From NCBI GenBank assembly GCA_009760855.2, contig WPIO01000005.1, forward strand, positions 3,742,501 through 3,806,500: DNA of 64,000 nucleotides, read 5' to 3'. The translations under genes were made by a program, and so were the position numbers. Below, one piece after another: positions 47,431 through 59,600 of this stretch; positions within the stretch are counted from its first letter, which is position 1; every line of letters starts with the position of its first letter. The notes beneath the pieces were generated by a model. The model was not told the DNA's origin and ran no database searches. It saw only the letters and a list, made by a program, of their open reading frames with translations. Source of the DNA: Cristatella mucedo (lineage: Eukaryota > Bryozoa > Phylactolaemata > Cristatellidae).

Positions 47431-48079
47431 GTGCGCGAAACTGAGATAGCCCACCTCGTTTGAAATGGAGCTGTAGGTTTACAGAGGTCTCCGTTGAAGG
47501 TGCCATGCAATTCACTGCCTAAGCTCTGCTAAAGAATCGGGTAGGGGAACACCGAAGCAGCTGCGTACCGGCAGGAGCTGGTTTAAGCAGGAACTTGCAG
47601 CCGAGACTTGTTTCACAGTGCCGCGAGAAGTATTTTGAGGCGTCAACCGTTCGTGGCACCCATTTTGCAATAGCTTAATTTTCCCTTGGCCTGCGTAGAC
47701 ACGTTCAAGCGCACATGTGACGATGTTGAGGTGTCGTGGGAAACATTGATCTCGCGCCGGCGAGGCCTCCTGGCAGAATCTCTGCTCTGTCCACTGTGCA
47801 CGCAAGTTCCCATCTACACTGACCTGGCGATGCGAGCACTGGCTTTGGTGGCACGGAATGTTTTCAACTACGGTGAATTAACGTAAAATAGCTAAAAAAA
47901 GTAATGGTTTTTTCCGAGTGCACTTGGGGCATTGCTTTTGTGTAATAGCAGAAGCATCTGAATACTTTGCACGGAAATTGAGGATAACGAATATTCGGTA
48001 CATGCTAAATCACCAGAATTCCCGTTTACTGCATGTATGTCTAGTTTATGAGCTTCATAATAGCCTGACATTTTTGTTC

Positions 48080-48165
48080 ACATAGTTGGATAGATAATCA
48101 TTAAGGCAATTATGATGCTATACAAACGAGGTTGTTGAATGGCATGAACTCTACTGTTACTTTAT
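48080..48165 (+). mobile_element. SINE-1 3' fragment
   Basis: ATAATCATTAAGGC, GCTATACAAACGAGGTTGTTG match the family end. Confidence 0.45.
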
Positions 48166-48334
48166 AGTTCACTAAATACAAGCACTAGCCGCCGCTTAGC
48201 CGCTTTCAGAGGGCTACCGATTGACTGCACTTTTGACACTGTCTGCCTGCGTGAATCATTTTCTACGATTACGCAAAAATTTCCGGAGTGAGTTCCGTAG
48301 TCGAGGAGTCGTGAAGCAAAATATCTGTCACTAA

Positions 48335-48510
48335 CATTGGCCTTGGCCCAGAGGTAAGGTGCTCACACTCGGCGTCCCAGAATGTGGGATCGAGTCCAGC
48401 AGCAGACAATTCTACGTGGCCTTTGTAAGCGGGATTTTTAAGTCGCCAAAAATTACATGCAAAATTACATGCCTCTTTATATAATAATCTAACTGAATAA
48501 CCCACTCAGT
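48335..48510 (+). mobile_element. SINE-1-like, diverged
   Basis: CCCAGAGGTAAGGTGCTC (A box region), GGGATCGAGTCCAGC (B box), TGCCTCTTTATATAATAATC end. Confidence 0.5.
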
Positions 48511-48589
48511 GCTGCGCTGACCCGTTGGCACGAGGTAACCGGTCTGCTGCAGCAGCAGTTCGGCTAAGTGCGTGTACAAAAATTCACGC

Positions 48590-49260
48590 AGGGAGATGAC
48601 GCCGCGGCGATATGAGAGGCAATTGCAATTGGATATCGAGCTTTGACAAATACCACTTGGTGCACCCTTAAGCGCTGATAAAGCGTCCCCGGGCTAATGT
48701 TGAGCGGCCGAAACCAGCCTCCCCCCACACCGGAACCGGTTCAACTAGCCGAGGCTTGCCGGGACTCACTGCCGCAGAGCTGCGCACCGCGATCGTTCTC
48801 CGGAGTTGTTGCCGCCTGCGACTGCTTACTGGCTGCCATTATGTTGTCTGGAGTCGGATCAATGGTTGCCTTTGTGGCTACAATAATGGCAGTGACCCTT
48901 CCCGGGGGTAAGCGGCGTTGTTAGTTTGCCGTCGTAGGCCTGCGCGCCCCCTACTTTATGAATCCGCTCTGCGACCCCCAGATGCTTACGGCTAGTAGTC
49001 GTGAGCGGGCGCAAAGCACCGGTTTTCTGATAAGTGTTCCCCGCGTTACCCACTGTTTGAAAAGGTGCCCCACGTTCGTTACCCACTGTTTACAAAGGTG
49101 CCGCAATCGCGTTTTGCTCAGCCTTTGTCGCGCTTCGTACTTGGGCACCGTCGCAGCGGCACCCTAGCGGCAGTCATGCTGGATTTTTGTGCGCTGCGAT
49201 CGTTGACGATTAATCCTCTGCTGCAGTACGGTTGGCGCAGCTTGTTGGTTGTTTGAGCCG
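48590..49260. promoter_or_regulatory. CpG-rich stretch around LU exon 1, probable promoter region
   Basis: GC-rich with many CpG sites (GCCGCGGCG, CCGGTTC, CGCACCGCGATCG), unlike the AT-leaning sequence on either side. It contains the signal-peptide exon. No TATA box is evident. Short ORFs here are by-products of the base composition. Confidence 0.4.
48841..48907 (+). CDS. LU protein exon 1, signal peptide
   Basis: ATG followed by LSGVGSMVAFVATIMAVTLP, a short hydrophobic signal sequence. The exon ends one base into a codon at the donor GTAAGC (phase 1). That G joins CA of the next exon to make Ala23. The ATG at 48841 has A at -3 and puts the hydrophobic core at the N-terminus. An in-frame ATG at 48697 would add 48 residues before it and is less likely. 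Call rests on phase match and hydrophobicity. Confidence 0.75.
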
Positions 49261-50642
49261 GTGCCATTGCCTTTGCTCTTTTATTCGAAGTAACATCTTT
49301 CGATAAAAAAACCCATAGCTACTTGCCCCTCGCCGAGGGCGGGAAGTCTCGTAAACCGTTCCTCGCGTAAAAATCCGGATTCGGCACAGCAGTCTATAGG
49401 CTGCTTATCTCAGTGGCGTCGTGGTACCAACTTGTTGGACCATACCATGTCTGCCTCTCTCAACTTGTCCCTCAATTTCCCATCCTGCCGCCCGGCACTT
49501 CGTGCCCAAGGCGTCTGACCTGGAGCTTTGTCCTTTCGGCGCTGCCAACAATAGACCGGTATCTGTGCGTCATTTCTCAGTAGCCCGGCGCTTGACTGAG
49601 CAGGTCAACCACAGATTTCCACTGAGCATCGATTGACCCCGAGTGGCACACACTTTTTTGTTTGGGCTGCTGCCCGGAAGGATTAGCTCGCGGCGGTCTC
49701 ACTAGACCATCCTCCGGTGGTGGTGGGCCGAAGGCTGCTCATCGTGCTCCCGTCGTTCGACGTCGACCCACCTTCGACCGGGACGGCGTCGCAGCAGCTG
49801 TCTGGTGTCATTTACAGATCTGCATGGGTCGCTTCCTTCCATTGAGGTAATAATAATAATAATGATAATAATAACACATTTAATGAAGCCCCCTCAGAGA
49901 ACTCAAGTCTCTTTCTAGGCGCTTTGCAGTTACTGCAAAGGAAGTAAGATCGAATGCTTAATGGTAGCATGCTCAATAAACAACCAGAATAACATGGTTA
50001 GGGGTTACGTGCACAGGTTCAGCATGCAAGTATGGTTAGTAGCAGCATGTGCGCCAACCAACGCCCTACAGCTAAAGCCCCCCCCCCCCCCCCCGTACTT
50101 TAGGTGTGGCAATACTGGCCTGTCAAGCGAGGAAGCCAACTGTTGTTGTCTTGTTGGCCTGTTCGTTTGAGCTGTGCAACCACTATCAAACTTTTCTCTA
50201 GGAGCCATACTTGTCCAGCCCGGGCCGTTTTTGCAAGATCTCCAAACTAGTCGAGTTTGCACTACCGAGATAGAGAAAAAGAATAATAAAATATAATTCA
50301 TTTCTATAGCACTCTAAGAGAATCACTATTCATTAGGTGCTTCACATATGCCACGGGGTTCGAGCCCACTACCTCAGTCATCGAATGCATTGATCTTAAC
50401 CTTGGTTGGGGCAAGCTCCTTAACCACTGGGCCAAACCAGTGCACAGAGGCAGAGGCTCTTCCCATTTGACCCGGATGAAGGGCGTATCAGCATGCTGAC
50501 CCTATGCACACGTTATGCTTATTGACATTGTGCATGCTACCGCTAACCATATAATTGTTTCCTTTGCAGTGTATGTCAAGTACCTAGAAAGAGATTAAGT
50601 TCTCTGAGGGTGCTATTCAAATTATCATGTTATTATTATTAT

Positions 50643-50680
<38 letters not shown>

Positions 50681-53600
50681 CAGTATTGTTATTATTAATA
50701 TAGCGAGCTGCATTCATTGAAGAAGGAGGACTCGTTCGAAGATGCCTTGGCATGCTGTGCCTGTATGACCAGCAGGCTTGCCTCGGCCGGCTAGCTGCTC
50801 CTTCTCTCCCTCCTCGGCTGGCTGGCTGCCCGCCCCTAGTCCGAGCGGCTATTCAGTATGCTTGCGTGCACACTGGCATTTGTAGTTGGGCAGATGTGTG
50901 TAAAACATACTGCCTACCGGAAGTAATAATAATAATAATAATTCACTTGATAAAGCGCCCTCAGATAACTTAATCTCTCTCTAGGCGCTTTACATATGCT
51001 GTAAAGTGAAATGCAATTGGATGGTAAGTAAAATCATGCTTGAAAATTAAACGAAATGAATAATATGGTTAGGGGTGACATGCACAAGGTCAGCATGCAA
51101 ATGTGGTTAGTGGCAGCATGCACAGTGTCAGCATGCATAAGCACATCAAGGACGAATCACAGGGACCCACTAAATGCTGTCCTAAATAGGTGTGTTTTTA
51201 GGTTCCTTTTAAATGTGGTCAGATCAGGGAATGTCGTGACCCAAGTCGGGAGTGAGTTCCCATCAGTTTTGTGAGCATACGAACTAAATGCACGGTCTCC
51301 AAAGGATTTAAGGTTTGTATGAGGTATTTCTAGACTGTTGGATTCCGAAAAGCTGGTGGTACGATGCTTGGCCTGATGGGGTAGTATATCTGACAGATAG
51401 GCTGGAGCCATAGAATGGAGGGACCTAAAAGTGAGCGACAAAACCTTGAAGTCAATCCGTAAAGTAGGGTCTGTGAAAGGCGTGCCGTTTCACCGGCGAT
51501 GTCATTTCGATGTACCGGCAACATGTTGTCACCGCACAAAGAATGTAACCTGCATCCGCACATCTCCGAGACCCTGGACAGCAGCACATCTCCGAGACCC
51601 TGGACAGCAGCTGCTGTTGCTTCACCTCCCCCTACCGACAGTAGCGACTGTGCTACTTTAATTGTCGTCCTCGGTAGTGATGGTTGTATGCTGATGGTAT
51701 GTAGGCTTGTACGGCTGTTGTTTGTAGATTATGCTTCAGGCCGACCTTACTTCTGAGCTAGAGTGCTATTTGAACCCAACTCGAGCTTAAATGTGTGTTG
51801 CGAATTGTTAGCCTATACTACCATTCTGCATAACATTAGAGGTTTTTTTTTATTACATTGAACCAAATTGTGGACAGGGCTCATGTTGGCGTACTGTAGC
51901 CACGCAGGAGTGCCACCACCGAAGTAGAGATATCCACTGAGCTGCTGTGGACGAGTTGGAAGTGGACGGCGCAACTTATTTGCTGTACTAGCTAATTAAA
52001 ATGCTACCCAACTGGTAAGAAATCTGCTATGCTTCTTGCTGAAGTATCAAATTCAATTGCAAAGTTCTAGTTGCCTCATTGTCGGAAGACATTATTTCCA
52101 GCTGTGTGAGAACAAGGGCTTACAAAAAGGAAAGGGTGACTTTTTAGCCATTGAACCGCACAATCCTTGCAACTGTAACTCGGAGATTTAGATGCGATGT
52201 CGCTGTTGCTTCTAGAGTAGTCACAGTTTGTTTATAATGTGGTCCGGCATCAAATGGCGATCAGTTTGCTCATACTGTGAGAACTTTGTTATTTGCTTAT
52301 CTTGGAGTAATTTTCGGGATGTACAGACTCATTCAAACTTGGTTTTTTTATTTGCTTCTCAGCTTGACACGATTCCGGTGTACTTCTGAACTGACAGCAC
52401 TGCTTAGAAAGAACACACCAGGCCGTATGCACTGTGTCTTTCTTGTTTCTTTGCCCGGGTTCCTTAAGAAATTCCCGACTGATTTTTCTTAGCAAAATGC
52501 CTACACTGGTTCACTTGCGTAGACTGTCATCACTACAGATCTTCCAAGAGTAGGCTGAAAATAGTGTAATAGTTAATGCAAGTATTTTCTAGCACCCTAA
52601 GAGGACTAAACGTCGAGACTGGAAAGGTAGTATGTTCACTGATTACTAGCCATAATAGCTTGCACAATTGCAACATGCGTAAGCACATGAAGGACCATTG
52701 TCGCTGATGAAATTTATGCAGTGAAGAGCTGGTAGGTTTCTAGCATTGCTTTAAAGTTTGTTAGCAATATATAAAAATATGGAATTCATTTGTATAGCCT
52801 AGAAGAACTTAATCTCTATTCAGGTGCTTCACATATACCACGGAGCTCGAGCCCACGACCTCAGCCATGCCTTGGTCGGGCAAGTACCTTAACCACTGTG
52901 CCAAACCAGTGTGGTGCTATTTGGATGTCACTCTTTAGAGAGTCAGGCCTTGGCGATCTCTAACATGCTAGCGCAGAAGCTGGAACAAAGGTGAGCAGCA
53001 TGGAAAGGGCCAGGGGTGAATGTTGATTGCCAAAGCATGAGCTGGCATCACACTCAGCCTTAATGGTCGTGGCAGGCAGTAGCAGAATTCTATAGATAGC
53101 AATCAGAGACACGATCTCCAGAAGATCTGAGTTTTTTAGTAGTGCTGCCAACGACCTGAGCCAAAGGTGCTGGTGATGTTACGGGAGGTACGATGAGCAA
53201 GCATTGTTGATTGCCGGAACAAGAGAATGAACGAACCTAAAAGTGAGTCACCCCGAAGTCGAGGAGCTACCTTGATGAGTGGGACCAGACAATATGGGGG
53301 GGGGCAAAATCGGTGAATTTTAAGGTCTGCACAAAATTTGTTCCAAGGTGTTTCCATATTGAAATTTACTCCTGTAGACCAAGTCAACAAGGTAAGCAGT
53401 TACTGAAGTTCAACGTTCTCCCTAGGTACCAACACAAAACCTGTGGTAATCTGGGACAGCAGGGGCAGCAAGAAGCCATGTGCTCTCCACTAATCCAACT
53501 TATGCTGGTGAGCCGTGATGGCACACTAGGTAAGGCGGTTGCTTTCTCGACCTCGGTCCCGAGGTCGTGGGTTCGATTCCTGCGGTGGGCGATTCTTTAT

Positions 53601-56600
53601 CGCCACTGCAAGCAGTGGGGATAGCCGTAAAGGCTCTTCTGTTGCTATACAAAAAGAGGCTGTCTAATCAGCTAGGATTTATTATTTATTTATGTGATGG
53701 CTAAAGTTCGATGGCCCCTTAGCCAGTTGACACTTTGCACTAGCCTAAGCAAAGAGATGTTTTAGGCTCCACCGACACTTGCTTTGGTTCAAGAAGAGTG
53801 TGCAAAACCCTAGAATGCTGGCATTGCAGGGCAGGCTTGAAGTTAATCTTTAGTCATTTTCCTGACATTTGCGAAATAAGTTCCTTCAGGCACCTATGTT
53901 AACGTTGAAATTTAAGTCACCAGAAGACACTTGCTGATGACTATCTTCAGCTATACATCTCTGTATGCAGGACTGGAAATTCAGCAAGCCTTTTTAAATA
54001 CACGGGAGCTCTTCTTCTTCTAATTTTGTCGTCAAGAGTTTCCTATGAGTCAGCCTCACTGGCGAACTTCACCTTCAACCTTAAGGTTTCTCGATGTAGC
54101 TGCTGTTGGCCGGACACTCGCCAGTCTGGAAAATCGGCAAAATGTTTGAACGGGATAGAACGGCCATCCACATTGTCACGGGAGCATTGTTAAAATGCTG
54201 TTGACTGCACACGAGCTCGGTCAGCTTGAGCGTTGAAAGGGGAGATCTCGAGGTTGAGTAAGTGTGCCAAGCAATGTGTGAATTAGGTAGGCATAATGGT
54301 AAGTTTTTCAAGGAGTCGGTGAAGGCGTCATAATGTAGTTTGCTCCATAGGTCACAAATGCTAGAATTTCAGTTCTTTTTGCATGCTGAAAATCTGTAAG
54401 AAATTGCACATTTAACAGTCTCAGCTATGACCACAAACACAGGCTATCGTCTGAAAAGAGATGGCGACTAGTCCGATTTCAGCTATGACAGGAACGTTTG
54501 AAATGTGGGTGCTGTGCTGCTGTGTATTCGGTAGCTGCTGCGTCAGCTGTTGCTTAAACGTTTTCTGTACACAAGCAGTAGCTGCCGTATCGATGCTGCT
54601 CTGTTTTAGAAAATTTCTACTACTATGCTAAGAAAGCAAACTGCTGTCTGCAGAGACGTTTTTCCAAATTATGTTTGCCATCTTCCAGAAATCTGTATTC
54701 CATCTGCACTATCCTTGCTCCCAGCCAAAATTTGCAATGAGCATAGATTTTTCTGTGAGTGTAGATTCCATGTGCCCGATTCATTGGGAGCCAGTGCAGG
54801 TCTGAAGGAAGTGGTTTAATGTGGCAGTTGTAACGTTCGTGACAGACCATACTATCTCTCGGGTTTTGCTCTCACTGCAAGCCTATTGTTGCACAGTAAG
54901 GTGCGACCTGCCCGAAGAGAGTTAATGAAGAACTGAAGAAATATCACAGGGTGTATGGGCCAATTTAGCTGTACTGCCTTTATCCAAATAAGTTCTAATT
55001 CTTGGAGTTGCTGCAGGGCATCGCAGCCCCTAGATACGCTCGAAAGCCCATGCTCGAAAGCCCATGCCCGTGCTAGCAGCAGTTGGCTGCACTCTAATGA
55101 GATTCGCTCGCACCATTGCCGACCCTCTTGCCTGTAGACCACACTGAGAGGTGAGAGCTCGGCCCTGCTGCTTCAGCTCCCCTTCAGTTACTCCCACTGC
55201 TTCTTGTTTGATCCTGGTGACTTGCCACGGTTGGCCACTTTGGCTTTGGTCAAGGCAGCCTTCGCCTTGTGTGTCTCTGCCCCCTTGTGAGTTGGTGAAT
55301 TCCTGGCCGTGCCCTAGCCTATCCTCTAACAATCAGATCTACTGAGAGTGCAGCAAGGAAGCAAGGCAGTGGCTCGCAACGTCGAAGGCCAGACTGTGTG
55401 GGATGATGGTTCTCAGTTGGGCACCTGCTGCCTCGGCTCTCCCTGCGACTCCTCTGTCGTGGTCTGTTGCTCTCGGCAGTTGTCTTGTGCCTGTGCCGCA
55501 GGGCTGTGCAGCATGTGCACTGGCTGCACATGCTGCATGTTCGGGTGAAGCGAGCTTGTGTTGTTTGCTGCATTTTTTTTTAGCTGTTCTTTTGCTGTTT
55601 CTTACCGAGTGCACACTCGTGTACTGTAGAAATCTGTGACTGGCTGATCGTATACGAATGCATTGACACCCTGCTAATTCAGATACAATATCTTAAGTGT
55701 GGCTCTGAGTGCAAATGCATGTTCTCGTTTTTGTAGCATTTGGCCTAGTCTGCTACCAATGCAGCTCACGGGACTCAAATTGCTTGGGTAAAAACATGAC
55801 CACTGTCGTGTGTCCATCCGATTCTGACTTGTGCACAAAAGCAACGACATACGTTGGCGTTCCCGCCACGCCCAGCAAACAGTGGAACAGTCAAGGTAAG
55901 GCTGTGTTTGGTATTTGGCTTTTACACAGGCCCCCCCCCCCACTGGATGACCACATTAACCAAGGGGGTGTGGGACCAGTATACTTTTCTATTTCCCCAC
56001 ATCCAGCGTGACGGCCAACACCACGAGTGAGCAAATGATTTTATGGCTTTATGTCTGTTGGCACTCAAAACACGTGCAGAGGACATTCGTACAGTGCTGG
56101 ATGCCTGGCTGGTGGTGTAGTGTGCACTAACTGTGCTGCACACCTGGTCCTGGTAGATCTGCCTCCGTGAGCATGCAGTTGGTACTAGAAAAAAAAAATA
56201 TATATATATATATATGCCACGGCCCTCGAGCCCACGATTGCGTTTATCAGATGCATTGACCATGACCTCAGTCATTAAAGGCGAGCACCATAACCACCGG
56301 GTCATGCTGTGAAGTTGTAGCCGAGTTTCAGGGGTCAAAGGCGAGTTCTCGCCAAACCAGCCAGCCATACTCCGGCCACGCTGCCGCTCGCCATGCCACT
56401 GAACTAGGGTAAGACAGCGGCCGTCATGTTAAACCTCTTTATAATAACGCATGCTCCAACAACAGCAGGGGAACTAAACAAGTCTACAGGGAGGGTCCTA
56501 TACACAGTACACTATGACAAGACAAGACGACGTAACAAGCACGAACAAACGTGCTAGTTGGTCAATCGGCTTCCGCAGTACTGCCGTTGCACCGACTCTG

Positions 56601-59600
56601 TTCCAACAGTACGAGCGTACGCCGTAGAAGATCCGGCTAGCTGAGTAACTGCTTGGCTAGTTGGAATCGACGTCCACCACAATCGAGAGCTTCTTCTGCC
56701 GAAAGACGCCAACTCATGGGGATGCACGAACACGCTACACGGGGACCGAGGAATATACAAATCACAACGAGCGAGCTATCCAGCTCCGCTCGGGCCTTGG
56801 GCACTCGTTGCCTTGCGTGCGTGGCAGCATCGCTGGAGCACGCCTACACGAATCCAGGTGCATAACTCGGCGAGACCGGGAGCCTCCAACACCACTACTT
56901 ATTCGGCCAACTTCTATCCAAGGGCCCCGGTGACCTCACGTCACCGCACATCCGGCCATGCCGCAGGTCCGACCCCGGCCTAGCCGGTGACCCCCTCACC
57001 CTCATTACAGCCGTCAGGTCCCAGCCAACCGAACCTAGCCTGGGTGCAAAGTGTATGCGTTGAGACAGTATTATTTTAATAGTTTGAAATTCAGGGCAGT
57101 GCTGATAATACCTCGATTATGGCTGCCAGGATTAGCAGTTCCTGAATTATGTTGGTTAAGAACCGCACGTGTCATAATATGGGGTAGTTAGGATTTATAT
57201 TTCTTTACTTGTTTGTCGTCTGCCAGTTTTAAATTCTTAAGGTTTAGCCCACTCGTGCTATAGGATAAGCAACCAGAGTTTATGCATATTGACTTATCCC
57301 CAAGTTTTGGGCAATAGTAAATGCTGTCGTGTCGTGCAATTATCAGAATATTGCTGTGTTGGTGCTGCTTCTACGACCCGTGAGTCGTGCTTGGAGGCAT
57401 TAGCAGTACTTCCAGGCATTAGTCGTGCTTTGCACTTCAAGTAGTATTCAATTATATAGCAATTTGGTCTAGCGCTGTTAGAAGCGCTGTGTTTTGTGTG
57501 AAGGACTTTAGCTTAGGTGCCGCTACATGCATTGGTAACAGTGTCGACTCATATGTCGAATTGGCACGATCAGGTTACAAGAGTCAAGTTACTGCCAATA
57601 TAGTGATTCCATTACTAGCATTTCAGCTAGTGTAGGATGGTGAAGCCGAGTAAAGTAGAATTGAACTGTTGTAACCGGTAGTAACAATTAATCAATAGAA
57701 TTGTATTCTATATGCGATAATTAAATAGTTAAAATCATCGTATACAATCATTTTTACTCGGAAGTATCTAATTTTTAACAATTTCGAGGGTTTTAGCTCT
57801 CGGGAATAACATTGTGATGCCACGCCGATGTTTGAACTGGTGGGGGTATTTTTATTAGTCGACTCTGTGTCTCCTGCATCGTAATCGCTTTCGTACGAAC
57901 ACTCTAAATGGCAACTTTCGTAAGTATACAACCCTCGAGCCTGACTGCATAGCAGTTACACATAAAGCGGCTGTATTCTTTTTATTTTAAAATGGGAATT
58001 GTATAGGGGGTGATTAGAGCCTGTGATTTTTTTTAATCGAGCTTTTAGTTGCCGGTTATCAGGGTCGGAATCTTGAATGCGTTACAAATAAGTTTCCGAA
58101 AAGGCTACTTTGTGCCAGGAGATAAGCACTTCTGCAAGAGCGGACTTGAGATGCATGACGTCCATCGGTGCTGTTCTTTCACACGTCAAAGACCGTCATC
58201 AAACCTGGCTGAAACAAAAAGTAATTGGGTTTAATAGTACAATTGTGGACGTTAACTGACTGATTCCAAGCAAATGAGGAAGTGGTTGGCTTCCAGAATG
58301 AAACAAATACTAGTTGATTTAACATCATTTTTGTATAGCGACAGAAGAGCCTCTACGACCATCACCACCGCTGCAAACAGAAGGATCGCCCACCGCAGGG
58401 TTCGAACCCACGACTTTGGTACCGAGGTCGTGAAATGCAATCGCCTTACCCAGTGTGCCTTCACTGCCCGTTGGTCTTAGCCCAGTGTTTAGGTTTTTTG
58501 AAACTTAACTACCATGATAATGGGCTAGGTACCGTTTGCCGGTGCAATCGGCAGGGTGCTTAACAGCCCCGAGTTTGCCGTGCTGCTGTACATGCTGCTA
58601 TATATATGCTTGCCTAGCCAAGTGATTAGGCACTCGATATTCACGACCCAGTCTTGGGATTGACCCCTGTAGCAGACCATTCTTAGTTGTCTGTTGCTAG
58701 TGGGATGGTAGCTGCAAAGGCTTTTATGCTGTTATATATTTGAGGCAGATGCATATACTCGAATTGACAGATGGATGGTGTTGCAATGGGCCATTTACAC
58801 GGCATCACACCTCTGGGCTCCCTAGCCGTTTGGGGCTCCCTAGCTGGCAGCTACGTCATAAACATCTAACTGGCCACATTCTTTGTTCTTGCCTCTTCCT
58901 TTAGATCGTGTCTCTGCAGAGCTGTAAGGGAAAAAAGAAGGCACAGAGGGGCGCTCTCCTTGAACCAGCCCGAAAGGGTTACTTTGGGCCTCAAGCCGTG
59001 GGACCTTCCCCTTGCCTTGCATACCTTCACCTTCTTTTGTTGATGGACAGCCTCTGACTAGGTAGTCTCTGGCCTACTTCCTTGGCTCACAATTCCTGGC
59101 TACACCTATGCGACTTTGTGTGTGGCCTTTGTTTTTATTCTGTGAAACTAGACTAGACTGTGCACAATCGGTTGGAAGTTTGTAGCTAGCACATGAATCT
59201 ATGCACTTCGTTCTTGACATGCACCATGCATTTGTCATTGAACAAGTACGAATAAGACCACTTTGGATTGCATGTGCTATCACGTACTAGACTCGATAGA
59301 TGACTAGGTTTCAATGACCCACGTTTGTATTTCTTGAGCAAAGTTATGGCCAAGTGGACTGTCAATGCACTTGCTCATCATCGCCTTCCTTGGGTCTACC
59401 CTTGAATCAGTTGCCATTAAACCCATACCTGTGTGCACCTCGTGCATGCTTGCACAGGCCTGCTATGTCTTAAGGGCCCGTGGAGGTGCTATTACTAAGC
59501 CTGATGGCCGACTAAGTTATGGATAGGCTTTGTTCTCGTGGCACGATGTCTGTTCGTTTGGCATTTCGAATCGTACTCAAGTCTGTTGTATGCATTTATA

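Noticed and set aside
48697..48840. Upstream ATG of the LU gene
   Set aside because: In frame, but it would bury the signal peptide behind 48 Pro/Ala/Ser-rich residues. The ATG at 48841 is the simpler start.
53508..53590. Possible true tRNA gene
   Set aside because: A and B boxes are good, but the sequence continues into the SINE-1 body found in other copies, and no full cloverleaf is evident.
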